From JAUNSR01 sp036655755 (GTDB lineage Bacteria > Bacteroidota > Bacteroidia > Bacteroidales > JAUNSR01), in NCBI GenBank assembly GCA_036655755.1, contig JAVVPN010000003.1, positions 1 to 64,000 on the forward strand: DNA of 64,000 nt, written 5' to 3'. Position numbers and translations under genes: made by a program. Shown here piece by piece: positions 8,333-17,137 of the stretch. The notes under the pieces are model-generated. The model did not search any database and had not been told where the DNA came from. It saw only the letters and a program-made list of their open reading frames with translations. The first letter of the stretch is position 1. Each line of letters opens with the position of its first letter.

Positions 8333-10117
8333 TTAATCCTCTGAGAAATGTCGTAACACTTTCCGGTATGAGTTGAATATTTTGGCTTTCGACACGAACC
8401 CGATGTACTGGCCGTTCTCTACGACCGGCAGATTCCACGCGTTTGTATCGTCAAACAGGTTCATGACCTGTTCCATAGGCATCCCCACCTCAATTTTCCC
8501 GGGAGGGGAAATCATGAATTGTTTTACCGTTAGCCGCCCATAGAGGCGTTGCTGAAACATGATGTTACGGATGTCATTCAATAAAACAATACCGAGAAAC
8601 TTATTGTTGTCATCTGTCACCGGGAAGATATTTCGTTCTGATTTTGAAATCACCTTTACGATATCGCCGAGTGTCATTTCGGGGTGGACGATTTGCAGGT
8701 CCTTTTCAATAACACTATCCATTTTAAGCAATGTCAGTACGGCTTTATCTTTATGATGCGTAATCAGTTCCCCTTTTTTGGCCAAACGACGCGTATAAAT
8801 GCTATAAGGTTCGAAAATACGGATGGTTCCGTAAGAGAGGGTCGATACGATCATCAGCGGCAAGAATAAGTCGAATCCACCGGTCAGCTCGGCGCTTAGG
8901 AAGATACCCATTAGCGGAGCGTGCATTACACCCGACATGACCGCGGCCATACCCATTACGGCAAAATTCTTTTCAGGAAGGAACGGAGTATAACCGAAAT
9001 GGTTGAGCGCATATGCAAACAAGAATCCGGCCATATTTCCCAAAAACAAACTTGGAGCGAACGTACCCCCTACGCCACCCCCTCCGTTGGTGGCCGCCGT
9101 GGCAAATACCTTGGTCAGCATGATCAGTGTAATAAAGGCCGAAAAGATCCAGAAGTTCTCACGCCCTTCATAAAACAAACTTCCGATGGTCATCTGTTGC
9201 GACGTGCCGTTGTAAATATCCAATATCGCATCATATCCTTCCCCATAGAGTGGGGGCAGGATAAAGATCAGCACACTCAGTACGGCCGAACCGAGGAAGA
9301 ATTTTTTCCACGGGTTACCCAGTTTTTTCATCAAATCTTCCGCCCAAAACATACAACGGGTGAAATAGAGCGAAACGAATCCGCAAACGATACCCAGTAA
9401 AATTACATAGGGGATGCGCTCGGTTAAAAACGGATCTGTCTGTGTGAAGCTAAACTGAGCCATCGGGCCCGAAAATATGTAGGCGATCGACGCCGCCGTT
9501 ACCGCCGAAATAAGCAGTGGCATGATTGAAAAGGCGGTCAGGTCGAGCATCAATACTTCAATGGTAAACAGAAGGCCTGCGATCGGCGCCTTAAAGATTC
9601 CGGCGATACCCGCTGTTGCCCCACATCCGAGCAGTAGCATCAGCGTACGTTGGTCCATCTTGAAAAAACGTCCCACATTCGATCCGATTGCCGCTCCGGT
9701 ATATACGATCGGCGCCTCAGCCCCAACTGATCCCCCGAATCCGATGGTGATCGAACTTGCTACGATGGAGGTGTACATATTATGTGGCTTCAGCCTGCTT
9801 TTTCGTTGCGAAATAGCATACAGAATACGTGTTACCCCGTGGCTGATATCATCTTTTACAACATATCGCACATAGATGCCCGCCAGGAAAATACCGATTA
9901 CCGGATAAAGCAGGTAAAGGTAGTTGGCGTTTTCCACACTGAAATGGTTGGTCAGCCATCCCTGGATACCATGAATGACAAATTTGAGCAACAACGCGGC
10001 TCCTGCTCCTAAAAGCCCGGTTACAAAACTTAAAATCAGAACAAAGTTCTTTTCGGTAATATGGCGCTCCCGCCATAAAATGATTCTTATATACCAGTCG
10101 GTAGTATTAATGCGCAT
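8333..10117 (-). CDS. ClC-family chloride channel/transporter with paired CBS domains
   Basis: A 594-residue membrane protein. The gating glutamate is kept in GAEAP (132-136, Glu134), and GGTFAPSLFLGN supplies the GxFxP motif. The canonical GSGIP is replaced by SHGVTRIL. At the position of the ClC-ec1 proton glutamate the sequence reads TIEVLM, that is Val188, the residue class found in ClC channels rather than exchangers. The C-terminal 140 residues form two CBS motifs (MTLGDIVKVISKSERNIFPV and the stretch around AWNLPVVENGQYIGFV), which bind adenine nucleotides in other family members. It is 13 bases from the sugar transferase upstream and 18 bases from fmt downstream, so it is surely in the operon. 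Confidence 0.9.
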   Translation of the reverse strand: MRINTTDWYIRIILWRERHITEKNFVLILSFVTGLLGAGAALLLKFVIHGIQGWLTNHFSVENANYLYLLYPVIGIFLAGIYVRYVVKDDISHGVTRILYAISQRKSRLKPHNMYTSIVASSITIGFGGSVGAEAPIVYTGAAIGSNVGRFFKMDQRTLMLLLGCGATAGIAGIFKAPIAGLLFTIEVLMLDLTAFSIMPLLISAVTAASIAYIFSGPMAQFSFTQTDPFLTERIPYVILLGIVCGFVSLYFTRCMFWAEDLMKKLGNPWKKFFLGSAVLSVLIFILPPLYGEGYDAILDIYNGTSQQMTIGSLFYEGRENFWIFSAFITLIMLTKVFATAATNGGGGVGGTFAPSLFLGNMAGFLFAYALNHFGYTPFLPEKNFAVMGMAAVMSGVMHAPLMGIFLSAELTGGFDLFLPLMIVSTLSYGTIRIFEPYSIYTRRLAKKGELITHHKDKAVLTLLKMDSVIEKDLQIVHPEMTLGDIVKVISKSERNIFPVTDDNNKFLGIVLLNDIRNIMFQQRLYGRLTVKQFMISPPGKIEVGMPMEQVMNLFDDTNAWNLPVVENGQYIGFVSKAKIFNSYRKVLRHFSED

Positions 10118-10130
10118 ATTGATTAATGTT

Positions 10131-11543
10131 CTAAATTCCTCTTCCTGTTAAAACGGTACGGACTGTATAAATCAAAATTTTACAATCTACCGCTAGTGAG
10201 ATGTTTTCCAGGTATAAAAGATCATATTGAAGGCGTTCGATCATTCCCTCTACATTCGAGGCATATCCGTATTTCACCATTCCCCACGAGGTTATGCCGG
10301 GGCGGATTTGGTGAACCATACAATAATATGGTGCTTTCTTGCCAATTTGTTCAATATAGCAAGCGCGCTCGGGGCGTGGCCCCACCAGCGACATATCTCC
10401 TTTTAATACGTTCCAGAATTGCGGGATTTCGTCAAGCCGGTATTTTCTCAGAAAGTGACCCATCGGAGTGATGCGTGGGTCATTTTCGCTCGACAGGGCA
10501 GGTCCCCCTTTTTCTGCATCCGTATACATGGTGCGGAATTTGACAATCTTAAACGGTCGGCCGAATTTGCCGATTCTTTCCTGTCGGTAAAAAACAGGTC
10601 CTTTTGAGTCGGTCTTCACAAAGAGCGCTAAGATAAGATAAAGTGGCGAAAGCAGCAAAAGAGCAAGCAGTGAGAATAAAATATCTCCGGTGCGTTTGCA
10701 GTTAATTTGCGCTTCGCTTAATTTACCCCGGCTGATATCCAGCATCGGCGTTTCATAAAGCGACCGCATTTTTACTTTTCCCAGCAGAATATCCTGCAGG
10801 TCGGCATGCATGCGGATGGCAAACCCATACGGGTAGAGTTGGCGCACTACGCGGAAAATCTCTTCGGGTGTGCGGATATCGGGCGCAAATATAAAATGTT
10901 CGATCTGATAATCTTTTACGATACCGTCGAGATTTTCGAGTTCGCCCAATATGGGCAATTCGTTGCAATTGTATTTTTCACACCCCGTAGTAACATACCC
11001 CTTCACAATATAACCGAGTTGTTGTTTTTTTCGGTTGAAATCTTCCGTCAGGCTCAATGCGTTTTTTCCCGAACCTACGATAAGTGTGTTCAGCCCCCAT
11101 TTGCCCCCGTGAATAAGCCGTGTGGCATGGCGCGTGATGAGGTAGCGCAAGGCATAAACCGGGATAAACTCAAGCAGAAACAATACGATGATCAAATGGA
11201 AATAATGGTCTGCGTTGAGGGGCATGTCATCAAGAACCACCGCGAAAAAGAAAAATAAAACGCCCGTTCCGACCGAAATCAACGTGGTTTTCAGCTCCTC
11301 AAGTCGCGACTTCAGAAAGGGTTGGTTATAATATCCCGAAAGGAAAAACAGCCCGAGCCAAAGTAAGGGGCTCAGTAATTGTCCCTCTATCACGTTCCGG
11401 TATGTCAGAAACGCTTCGGGGGTAGCAAAAGCTTTATACCCCACCACTTGATAGCGGTATAGGTTGAATAAGAACCAGCCGATCGTGGAGGCTCCCAGAT
11501 CGGCGATAATGTATTTGAGTATTTGGTATTTCGATTTTATCAT
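10131..11543 (-). CDS. Polyprenyl glycosylphosphotransferase (second initiating sugar transferase)
   Basis: A 470-residue membrane enzyme with N-terminal hydrophobic helices, a nucleotide-fold-like middle domain (NTLIVGSGKNALSLTED) and a C-terminal bacterial sugar transferase domain. Catalytic-domain motifs are KRTGDILFSL, RQERIGKFGRPF, YRLDEIPQFWNV and GDMSLVGPRPE. The segment that usually reads GLTGWAQ is PGITSWGMVKYG here. It would start a lipid-linked glycan, like the gene at 780, but it sits in a housekeeping operon, 6 bases after Sua5 and 13 bases before a ClC gene. No glycosyltransferase is nearby, so it probably serves a conserved glycan, perhaps protein O-glycosylation or an LPS-like polymer. 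That role is inference. Confidence 0.88.
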   Translation of the reverse strand: MIKSKYQILKYIIADLGASTIGWFLFNLYRYQVVGYKAFATPEAFLTYRNVIEGQLLSPLLWLGLFFLSGYYNQPFLKSRLEELKTTLISVGTGVLFFFFAVVLDDMPLNADHYFHLIIVLFLLEFIPVYALRYLITRHATRLIHGGKWGLNTLIVGSGKNALSLTEDFNRKKQQLGYIVKGYVTTGCEKYNCNELPILGELENLDGIVKDYQIEHFIFAPDIRTPEEIFRVVRQLYPYGFAIRMHADLQDILLGKVKMRSLYETPMLDISRGKLSEAQINCKRTGDILFSLLALLLLSPLYLILALFVKTDSKGPVFYRQERIGKFGRPFKIVKFRTMYTDAEKGGPALSSENDPRITPMGHFLRKYRLDEIPQFWNVLKGDMSLVGPRPERACYIEQIGKKAPYYCMVHQIRPGITSWGMVKYGYASNVEGMIERLQYDLLYLENISLAVDCKILIYTVRTVLTGRGI

Positions 11544-11549
11544 GTTGTA

Positions 11550-12113
11550 TTATTCGCGGATCACTTCGATCAAGCCACCTTCACCTACTTTAATGATACC
11601 TGAAGGAGTGGGGCGCGACATATCGTCCTGGCGGTAAGTTACCACATAATCTACAGCATCTTTGATTTCATCAGAGATTTCAGAAAAATTGAGCGGTGTT
11701 TTTTCGCCGCTGATATTTGCCGAGGTGGATACGATCGCTTTCTTGAACCGTTCGCACAACCGTTTTGAAAAATCCTCTTTCGTAATGCGGATACCAATTG
11801 ATTTGTCGGCTCCGATTAGGTTGGGCGCCAGGTTGCGGGCGTTCGGATAAATAATCGTAAGCGGCTTGTTGGCTACTTCAATCAAATCCCATGTGATTTC
11901 GGGAGCTTGATCTACATAAAAGTCGATTTTTACCGGATTATCTACCAATACCAGCATCGCTTTCTGGTCGATCCGTTTTTTAATATCATATACCTTCTTT
12001 ACGGCTGCTTCGTTGGTTGCGTCGCATCCGATTCCCCATACGGTATCGGTAGGGTAGAGGATTACTCCTCCTTGCTGCATTACTTCGCAGGCTTTCTTGA
12101 TATCGTCGTTCAT
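11550..12113 (-). CDS. L-threonylcarbamoyladenylate synthase (Sua5/YrdC family)
   Basis: A 187-residue protein that makes threonylcarbamoyl-AMP from threonine, bicarbonate and ATP for the t6A37 tRNA modification. YrdC-domain features are GGVILYPTDTVWGIGCDA near the N-terminus, KKRIDQKAMLVLV, SIGIRITKE and STSANISGEKTP. Length matches the single-domain YrdC/TsaC form, without the extra Sua5 domain. It is the first gene of the five-gene minus-strand run and overlaps none; the sugar transferase starts 6 bases beyond its stop. Confidence 0.92.
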   Translation of the reverse strand: MNDDIKKACEVMQQGGVILYPTDTVWGIGCDATNEAAVKKVYDIKKRIDQKAMLVLVDNPVKIDFYVDQAPEITWDLIEVANKPLTIIYPNARNLAPNLIGADKSIGIRITKEDFSKRLCERFKKAIVSTSANISGEKTPLNFSEISDEIKDAVDYVVTYRQDDMSRPTPSGIIKVGEGGLIEVIRE

Positions 12114-12324
12114 CTTAATCTATAGGTTGTTAATGATTATCTTTTGTGGCGTTGTGACGGCCACGGAAAGAGATAAACAAAGTTAATCAATTATGTAATA
12201 AGTTGGATATTTTTGGGTATTATCCCTTGCTTTATATAATGAGGAGGAGCTAAATTGACGGTATCTGCGGGTGTAATTTATCCCTCTGCCGTAAGTAATA
12301 GCCCGAGACAAACTCAACGATCGC

Positions 12325-12418
12325 CCGCGAGCAACCTGATTGCCGTCCGCGAAGAATTTAAGTGTCGCTCCCGAGCGGCGTTCGGGTTCTCCGCGGACGG
12401 CAATCAGGTTGCTCGCGG
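12325..12418. repeat. Long inverted repeat in a 459-base non-coding region
   Basis: The 12114-12572 gap has no convincing gene. It contains 32-bp arms at 12325-12356 and 12387-12418 that are complementary except for one base, with a 30-base GC-rich centre holding a small inner stem (CGCTC/GAGCG). Weaker outward similarity continues on both sides (CCTCTGCCG at about 12283 against CGGAAGAGG at about 12452), so the whole palindrome may span about 12280-12465. Both strands encode similar short nonsense peptides because of the symmetry. It resembles a dispersed palindromic or REP/MITE-like element. No transposase is present. Confidence 0.8.
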
Positions 12419-12537
12419 AGGAACACTTGGTTTTTCGTGAAGTATCAATAACGGAAGAGGCAGTGATACGATATGAGAGAAGGACGAATAATGCTTCCTT
12501 ATCCCAAAGCCAGCAATAGTACTTTGTGGAAAAAGGA

Positions 12538-12571
12538 AACACCATTCGCCCTTCGGCAAAAAATGGGTGTT
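12538..12571 (-). terminator. Terminator-like hairpin after the histidine kinase gene
   Basis: The arms 12538-12546 and 12562-12571 pair over about 9 bp with one G-U, just beyond the kinase stop codon. On the minus strand they are followed by CCTTTTTCC. Confidence 0.5.
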
Positions 12572-12572
12572 C

Positions 12573-14342
12573 TTATTTACGTTTGAGTGAGAACAGATAT
12601 TCTAATCCCCCCTCCGGCCGATTTTTGGCCGATATTTCTCCTTTATGATAAAGAATGGCGTTTTTAACGATTGCCAATCCGAGCCCGGTACCTCCCAATT
12701 TGCGTGAGCGCCCTTTGTCTGCGCGGTAAAAGCGTTCGAAAATCCGGTTCAGGTGCTTCTCTTCGAGCCCTACACCATTATCGCTGAAGCTGAAGTAACA
12801 AGCTTCACTGTCTTGGCGGTAGCAGCGGATCGATATCGCGCGCCCTTCGCCGGCATAGGCGATCGCATTGTCGAGCAAGTTGCGGAAAATCGAGTAGAGC
12901 AGCAACTGGTTTCCTTCGATCGTTGTATGTTCGGGTATCTGAATCGCTACCTGCATCTGCTTCTCTTGCAAAGAGCGTTGCGAGTCGCATACAAGTTCCT
13001 CTACCATCTGGCCCACATCAATCGATTCTTTTTCAAATTGATCGTATGCTTCGTCCATCCGGTTTAATACAGAGATGTCTTTCAGTAAGTCGGTCAGGCG
13101 GTTGGCCTGGGCAAAGCAACGTTCGATAAACTGTTTCTGCATGTTCGGATCGATTGCCGGATTGTCGATGATCGTTTCAAGATATCCTTTGATACTGCTT
13201 ACCGGAGTTTTCAGCTCGTGCGCTACGTTTTGCGTCAGTTGTCGCTTCAGGCGCGTTTCCTCTTCCTGTTGCGTAATGTTGTTGATGCTGATTTCAAAAC
13301 TGCGGTCCTGGAAAATGATGCATTCGATGTTGAATGTTTTTCCGTTTTTATGAATCAGAATATGCTCGCTGTGATATTCGGATGTACAGGTTGTGGGCGT
13401 ATTCCGGTGCAGATTCAGAAAATAGCGCAGGCGTGCCAGCTCTTCGATTTCAAAAATCCCTTCGGGCGACGACAACTCTTTGTCTGAAATCAGGTTGATA
13501 TACTGAATGAACAGGGTGTTGGTAAACTCGGCGCGCATATCGCACGAGAATACGGCCAACCCCTCTTTCGAGATTTGCAGGTGCTTGAGTAGTTTCTCTT
13601 TTTCAACCACCAAGTCTTGTTTGGCCTGACTCAGCTTGGTATACAGGCGGATGATATGGCCGGTGATATCGCCAATATCGTTTGCCGGTAATTTGATGTT
13701 GAGATCTTTTAATTCATCTTTTTCGGCCTTATACGAGAACTTTCGCAAAGAGGAGATCGCTTTCCCCAACCGGAAGCTGAAGAAAAATATCATCAATATA
13801 AAAGCGCAAGCCATGGTGATGAAAAACAGAATGATGCCCGGATCAACCTTCAGATACGAAAGCGTGGTGAGGTTGAAGGGCAATGCGCTGCGTACGATAT
13901 AATGCATCGAGGAACGGGCCGAATAAAAGAACGGTTCGTCGAGCGTATCCGATTTGCGCAGGGCATAGCTCTTGCCGTGTTTGACTGCTCCCGATACTTC
14001 GGGGCGTGCCAAATGGTTGTCGAATGATTTGCTTTCGCTTTTCTTATTGTCGGAAAGCACGTTGCCTTGCCGGTCCATAACGGTCACACGAAGGTCGTAG
14101 TCGGTAATCATGCGGGTCAGCTCATCGAGCGTATCGAATGCGGCAGAGTCTTTCTCTAGTGCTTGCAAAATGGCATAGTTGTATCCTTGCAGCACATCGT
14201 TGAGAAGCTCTTTGCGAAAGTGCTTTTCGCGGTTGTACTGGTAAAGAAACGCAGCCATCAAAAACAGGGTGAAAATGCCGGTCCCGAAGAAAAACAAACT
14301 TTTATGAAACGGGAATCGGGGCCACTTTAGCAACTTCTTCAT
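12573..14342 (-). CDS. PhoR-like sensor histidine kinase
   Basis: A 589-residue inner-membrane sensor kinase. Transmembrane helices lie at about residues 14-36 and 170-190 and enclose an extracytoplasmic sensor domain of about 130 residues. A cytoplasmic linker (about 195-250) and a PAS-like segment (about 255-350) follow. The HisKA domain contains QNVAHELKTPVSSIKGYL with phospho-acceptor His375. The ATPase domain has NLLDNAIAYA, DNGVGLEEKHLNRIFERFYR and GGTGLGLAIVKN. Its start overlaps the response-regulator stop by 4 bases, so the two are translationally coupled. The order receiver gene then kinase and the domain set are those of PhoB/PhoR-like pairs. The signal is unknown. Confidence 0.92.
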   Translation of the reverse strand: MKKLLKWPRFPFHKSLFFFGTGIFTLFLMAAFLYQYNREKHFRKELLNDVLQGYNYAILQALEKDSAAFDTLDELTRMITDYDLRVTVMDRQGNVLSDNKKSESKSFDNHLARPEVSGAVKHGKSYALRKSDTLDEPFFYSARSSMHYIVRSALPFNLTTLSYLKVDPGIILFFITMACAFILMIFFFSFRLGKAISSLRKFSYKAEKDELKDLNIKLPANDIGDITGHIIRLYTKLSQAKQDLVVEKEKLLKHLQISKEGLAVFSCDMRAEFTNTLFIQYINLISDKELSSPEGIFEIEELARLRYFLNLHRNTPTTCTSEYHSEHILIHKNGKTFNIECIIFQDRSFEISINNITQQEEETRLKRQLTQNVAHELKTPVSSIKGYLETIIDNPAIDPNMQKQFIERCFAQANRLTDLLKDISVLNRMDEAYDQFEKESIDVGQMVEELVCDSQRSLQEKQMQVAIQIPEHTTIEGNQLLLYSIFRNLLDNAIAYAGEGRAISIRCYRQDSEACYFSFSDNGVGLEEKHLNRIFERFYRADKGRSRKLGGTGLGLAIVKNAILYHKGEISAKNRPEGGLEYLFSLKRK

Positions 14343-15046
14343 GGGCGATCGGTGGTTTCAAAACAATAACCGTATCCCAGGCGTGTGATGATGTTTTTAC
14401 CGTAAGGACTGATTTTTTTGCGCAGACGGGTGATGTTTACGTCGATGGTGCGATCGAGCACATATACCTCGTCGGTCCAGATGCGCGACAGCATCTCTTC
14501 GCGCGAAAAAACCTGGCCCAGATTGCTTAAGAGCAATTTGAGAATTTCGAATTCTTTTTTCGTAAGCTGAATCTCCTCGCCGTTGATCACGGTTTTCTTT
14601 TTTACGGTATCCATCGAGAGGGTTTTGTAACCGATGATATGTTTGGCAGACGTTTGCTGGCTTGCCGTACGGCGTAGCAACGCTTTGATGCGGACAATCA
14701 CTTCGCGGATAGAGTAGGGTTTTGAGATGTAATCGTCGGCACCTACGTTAAATCCGTGCAGCATGTCGTTTTCGGTATCCTTCGCGGTAAGAAAAACGAT
14801 CGGAATTTTTTCGTAATGCGGGTTCGAACGCACTTTGCGTGCCATGTCATAGCCCGACATTTCACCCATCATCACGTCGAGCATCAACAGGTCGTATTGT
14901 GCCAGATCGAGGGTAAGGGCCTCCTCGGCCGAATAGGCGGTATCGACGTGATAACCTTCGAGCTCGATGTTGAATTTAAGGATTTCGCACAAATCCTCTT
15001 CGTCGTCAACAACCAATATTCTATGAGTAGTATTCATATGGAGCAT
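14339..15046 (-). CDS. OmpR/PhoB-family response regulator
   Basis: A two-domain regulator of up to 235 residues. The receiver domain shows the acidic pair in ILVVDDEEDL, phospho-acceptor Asp57 in LLMLDVMMG, the Thr/Ala switch in VFLTAKD and the conserved Lys in DDYISKPYSIRE. The C-terminal winged-helix domain shows LTKKEFEILKLLLSN, FSREEMLSRIW and RTIDVNITRLRKKI. A second ATG three codons downstream (15037) gives MNTTHRILVV, closer to usual family N-termini, and may be the real start. It is co-transcribed with the kinase. Its promoter probably lies at 15110-15117, back to back with that of lepA. Confidence 0.93.
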   Translation of the reverse strand: MLHMNTTHRILVVDDEEDLCEILKFNIELEGYHVDTAYSAEEALTLDLAQYDLLMLDVMMGEMSGYDMARKVRSNPHYEKIPIVFLTAKDTENDMLHGFNVGADDYISKPYSIREVIVRIKALLRRTASQQTSAKHIIGYKTLSMDTVKKKTVINGEEIQLTKKEFEILKLLLSNLGQVFSREEMLSRIWTDEVYVLDRTIDVNITRLRKKISPYGKNIITRLGYGYCFETTDRP

Positions 15047-15109
15047 ACATTTTAAATTTCGACAACAAAATAACCGAGAGGATGTTTCGGTTTTATGAAA
15101 TACAGGTTA

Positions 15110-15117
15110 CAAATATA
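15110..15117 (-). promoter_or_regulatory. -7 promoter element of the two-component operon
   Basis: On the minus strand this reads TATATTTG, an exact TAnnTTTG match, about 64 bases before the regulator start. It lies 43 bases from the divergent lepA -7 element. Confidence 0.5.
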
Positions 15118-15160
15118 TTACAATAGGGTATGACAACCCTGTTGATGCGCGATTTTTTAT

Positions 15161-15168
15161 TATCTTTG
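15161..15168 (+). promoter_or_regulatory. -7 promoter element of lepA
   Basis: TATCTTTG matches TAnnTTTG exactly and lies 34 bases before the lepA ATG. The -33 region is weak: GTTG at 15141-15144 is at sub-optimal spacing. Confidence 0.65.
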
Positions 15169-15202
15169 CCTCATTAAAGCAATAATAGACTATAGGTTAA
15201 GA

Positions 15203-16990
15203 ATGAAGAATATTCGCAATTTTTGTATCATCGCCCACATTGACCACGGTAAAAGTACACTTGCTGACCGATTGCTGGAATTTACCAATACGGTAGCTGG
15301 TAGAGAAATGCAGGCTCAGGTGCTCGATAATATGGATTTGGAGCGTGAGCGTGGTATCACGATTAAAAGTCATGCCATCCAGATGGAGTATGTGCTCGAC
15401 GGTGAAAAATATATCCTGAATCTGATTGACACTCCGGGACACGTAGACTTTTCGTATGAAGTATCACGTTCGATCGCCGCTTGTGAAGGCGCGTTGCTGA
15501 TTGTTGACGGTACGCAGGGTATTCAGGCCCAGACGATCTCGAACCTGTATATGGCGGTAGATCATAATCTGGAGATTATCCCTGTTGTAAATAAATGTGA
15601 CCTCGATAGCGCTATGCCGGAAGAGGTGGAAGATCAGATCATCGAATTGCTCGGATGCGACCATTCGGAAATTATTCGTGCGAGCGGTAAAACCGGATTG
15701 GGAGTGGAAGAGATTCTTCGTGCTATCGTAGCGCGCGTACCGGCTCCGAAGGGTGATCCGGAAGCTCCGTTGCAGGCGCTGATTTTCGACTCGGTATTTA
15801 ACTCGTATCGTGGTATTATCGCTTACTTTAAAATTGTAAACGGTGTGTTGCGCAGTGGCGACAAGGTGAAATTCGTAGCTACCGGCAAGGAATATGAGGC
15901 GGATGAAATCGGAGTGCTGAAACTGGATATGGACCCGCGTAAGGAATTGCGTACGGGGGATGTGGGTTACATCATTTCGGGTATCAAGACGTCGAAAGAG
16001 GTGAAAGTGGGTGATACCATTACGCATCAGGCACGTCCTTGTGAGAGCGGTATCGACGGATTTGAGGAGGTGAAACCGATGGTGTTCGCCGGAATCTATC
16101 CGATCGAGAGTGAGGATTTCGAAAACTTGCGCGCTTCTCTTGAAAAATTGCAGCTGAATGATGCGTCGCTGACTTTCCAGCCGGAATCGTCGTTGGCGTT
16201 GGGCTTTGGCTTCCGATGCGGATTCCTGGGCTTGCTTCATATGGAGATTATCCAGGAGCGTTTGGATCGTGAGTTCGATATGGACGTAATCACTACCGTA
16301 CCCAATGTATCGTATAAAGTATATGATAAGAAAGGGGAGATGACAGAGGTGCATAACCCGTCGGGACTTCCTGATCCGACTTTGATTGAGAAGATTGAAG
16401 AACCGTATATCCGTGCTTCGGTAATCACAACGACCAATTACATCGGGCCGATTATGAGCTTGTGTTTGGGTAAACGTGGTGAGTTGATCAAGCAGGAATA
16501 TATTTCGGGCGATCGTGTAGAGATTTTCTATGACATCCCATTGGGTGAAATCGTGATCGACTTTTACGATAAGCTGAAAAGTATTTCGAAAGGATATGCA
16601 TCGTTCGATTATTATATCAGTGACTTCCGTCCGTCGAAACTGGCGAAACTGGATATCCTGTTGAACGGGGAGCCGGTGGATGCGTTGTCTACATTGACAC
16701 ATGTGGATAATGCGGTTACTTTGGGTCGCCGTATGTGTGAGAAACTGAAAGATTTGATTCCGCGCCAGCAGTTTGATATCGCTATTCAGGCTGCGATCGG
16801 AGCAAAAATCATCGCCCGCGAAACAATTAAGGCCGTTCGTAAAGACGTAACCGCAAAATGTTATGGTGGTGATATCAGCCGTAAGCGTAAACTCCTTGAA
16901 AAACAGAAGAAAGGAAAGAAACGAATGAAGCAGATTGGTACGGTTGAGGTACCTCAGAAAGCTTTCTTAGCAGTATTGAAGCTTGATTAA
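15203..16990 (+). CDS. lepA: Elongation factor 4 (LepA)
   Basis: A 595-residue ribosome-associated GTPase that acts on translocation and ribosome biogenesis. The G1 motif AHIDHGKSTLADRL (about residues 11-24), G2 around RGITIKSHA, G3 DTPGH and G4 NKCDLD are all intact. EF-G-like domains follow, with SLALGFGFRCGFLGLLHMEI, and the LepA-specific C-terminal domain contains KCYGGDISRKRKLLEKQKKG. Length is the family norm of about 600. It is a single-gene unit with its own -7 element and a strong terminator. Confidence 0.97.
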   Translation: MKNIRNFCIIAHIDHGKSTLADRLLEFTNTVAGREMQAQVLDNMDLERERGITIKSHAIQMEYVLDGEKYILNLIDTPGHVDFSYEVSRSIAACEGALLIVDGTQGIQAQTISNLYMAVDHNLEIIPVVNKCDLDSAMPEEVEDQIIELLGCDHSEIIRASGKTGLGVEEILRAIVARVPAPKGDPEAPLQALIFDSVFNSYRGIIAYFKIVNGVLRSGDKVKFVATGKEYEADEIGVLKLDMDPRKELRTGDVGYIISGIKTSKEVKVGDTITHQARPCESGIDGFEEVKPMVFAGIYPIESEDFENLRASLEKLQLNDASLTFQPESSLALGFGFRCGFLGLLHMEIIQERLDREFDMDVITTVPNVSYKVYDKKGEMTEVHNPSGLPDPTLIEKIEEPYIRASVITTTNYIGPIMSLCLGKRGELIKQEYISGDRVEIFYDIPLGEIVIDFYDKLKSISKGYASFDYYISDFRPSKLAKLDILLNGEPVDALSTLTHVDNAVTLGRRMCEKLKDLIPRQQFDIAIQAAIGAKIIARETIKAVRKDVTAKCYGGDISRKRKLLEKQKKGKKRMKQIGTVEVPQKAFLAVLKLD

Positions 16991-17013
16991 CCAAATAAGG
17001 ATAATTAATAAAA

Positions 17014-17050
17014 AATAAGAGAAAAGTTAGTTCTTTTCTCTTATTTTTTT
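17014..17050 (+). terminator. Rho-independent terminator of lepA
   Basis: The perfect 13-bp arms AATAAGAGAAAAG (17014-17026) and CTTTTCTCTTATT (17033-17045) enclose a 6-base loop and run into a T-tract. Confidence 0.9.
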
Positions 17051-17137
17051 GCACTTTCGCGCAACCGATTTCCGAGACACTTGTGCCACCTAAGTCGTAT
17101 TATTACATTTAGTTCACATTTTAGATTTATTTTAGAG

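Noticed and set aside
12183..12545. Overlapping short open frames on both strands of the inverted repeat region
   Set aside because: The two frames encode similar peptides only because the DNA is palindromic; no start signal or family is recognisable.
12114..12572. tRNA or other known structured RNA in the gap
   Set aside because: No cloverleaf, CCA end or conserved RNA motif was recognised; only the long palindrome stands out.
17081..17137. N-terminal extension of NhaA from a TTG
   Set aside because: The extra 19 residues do not fit the family; ATG 17138 gives the expected first helix.
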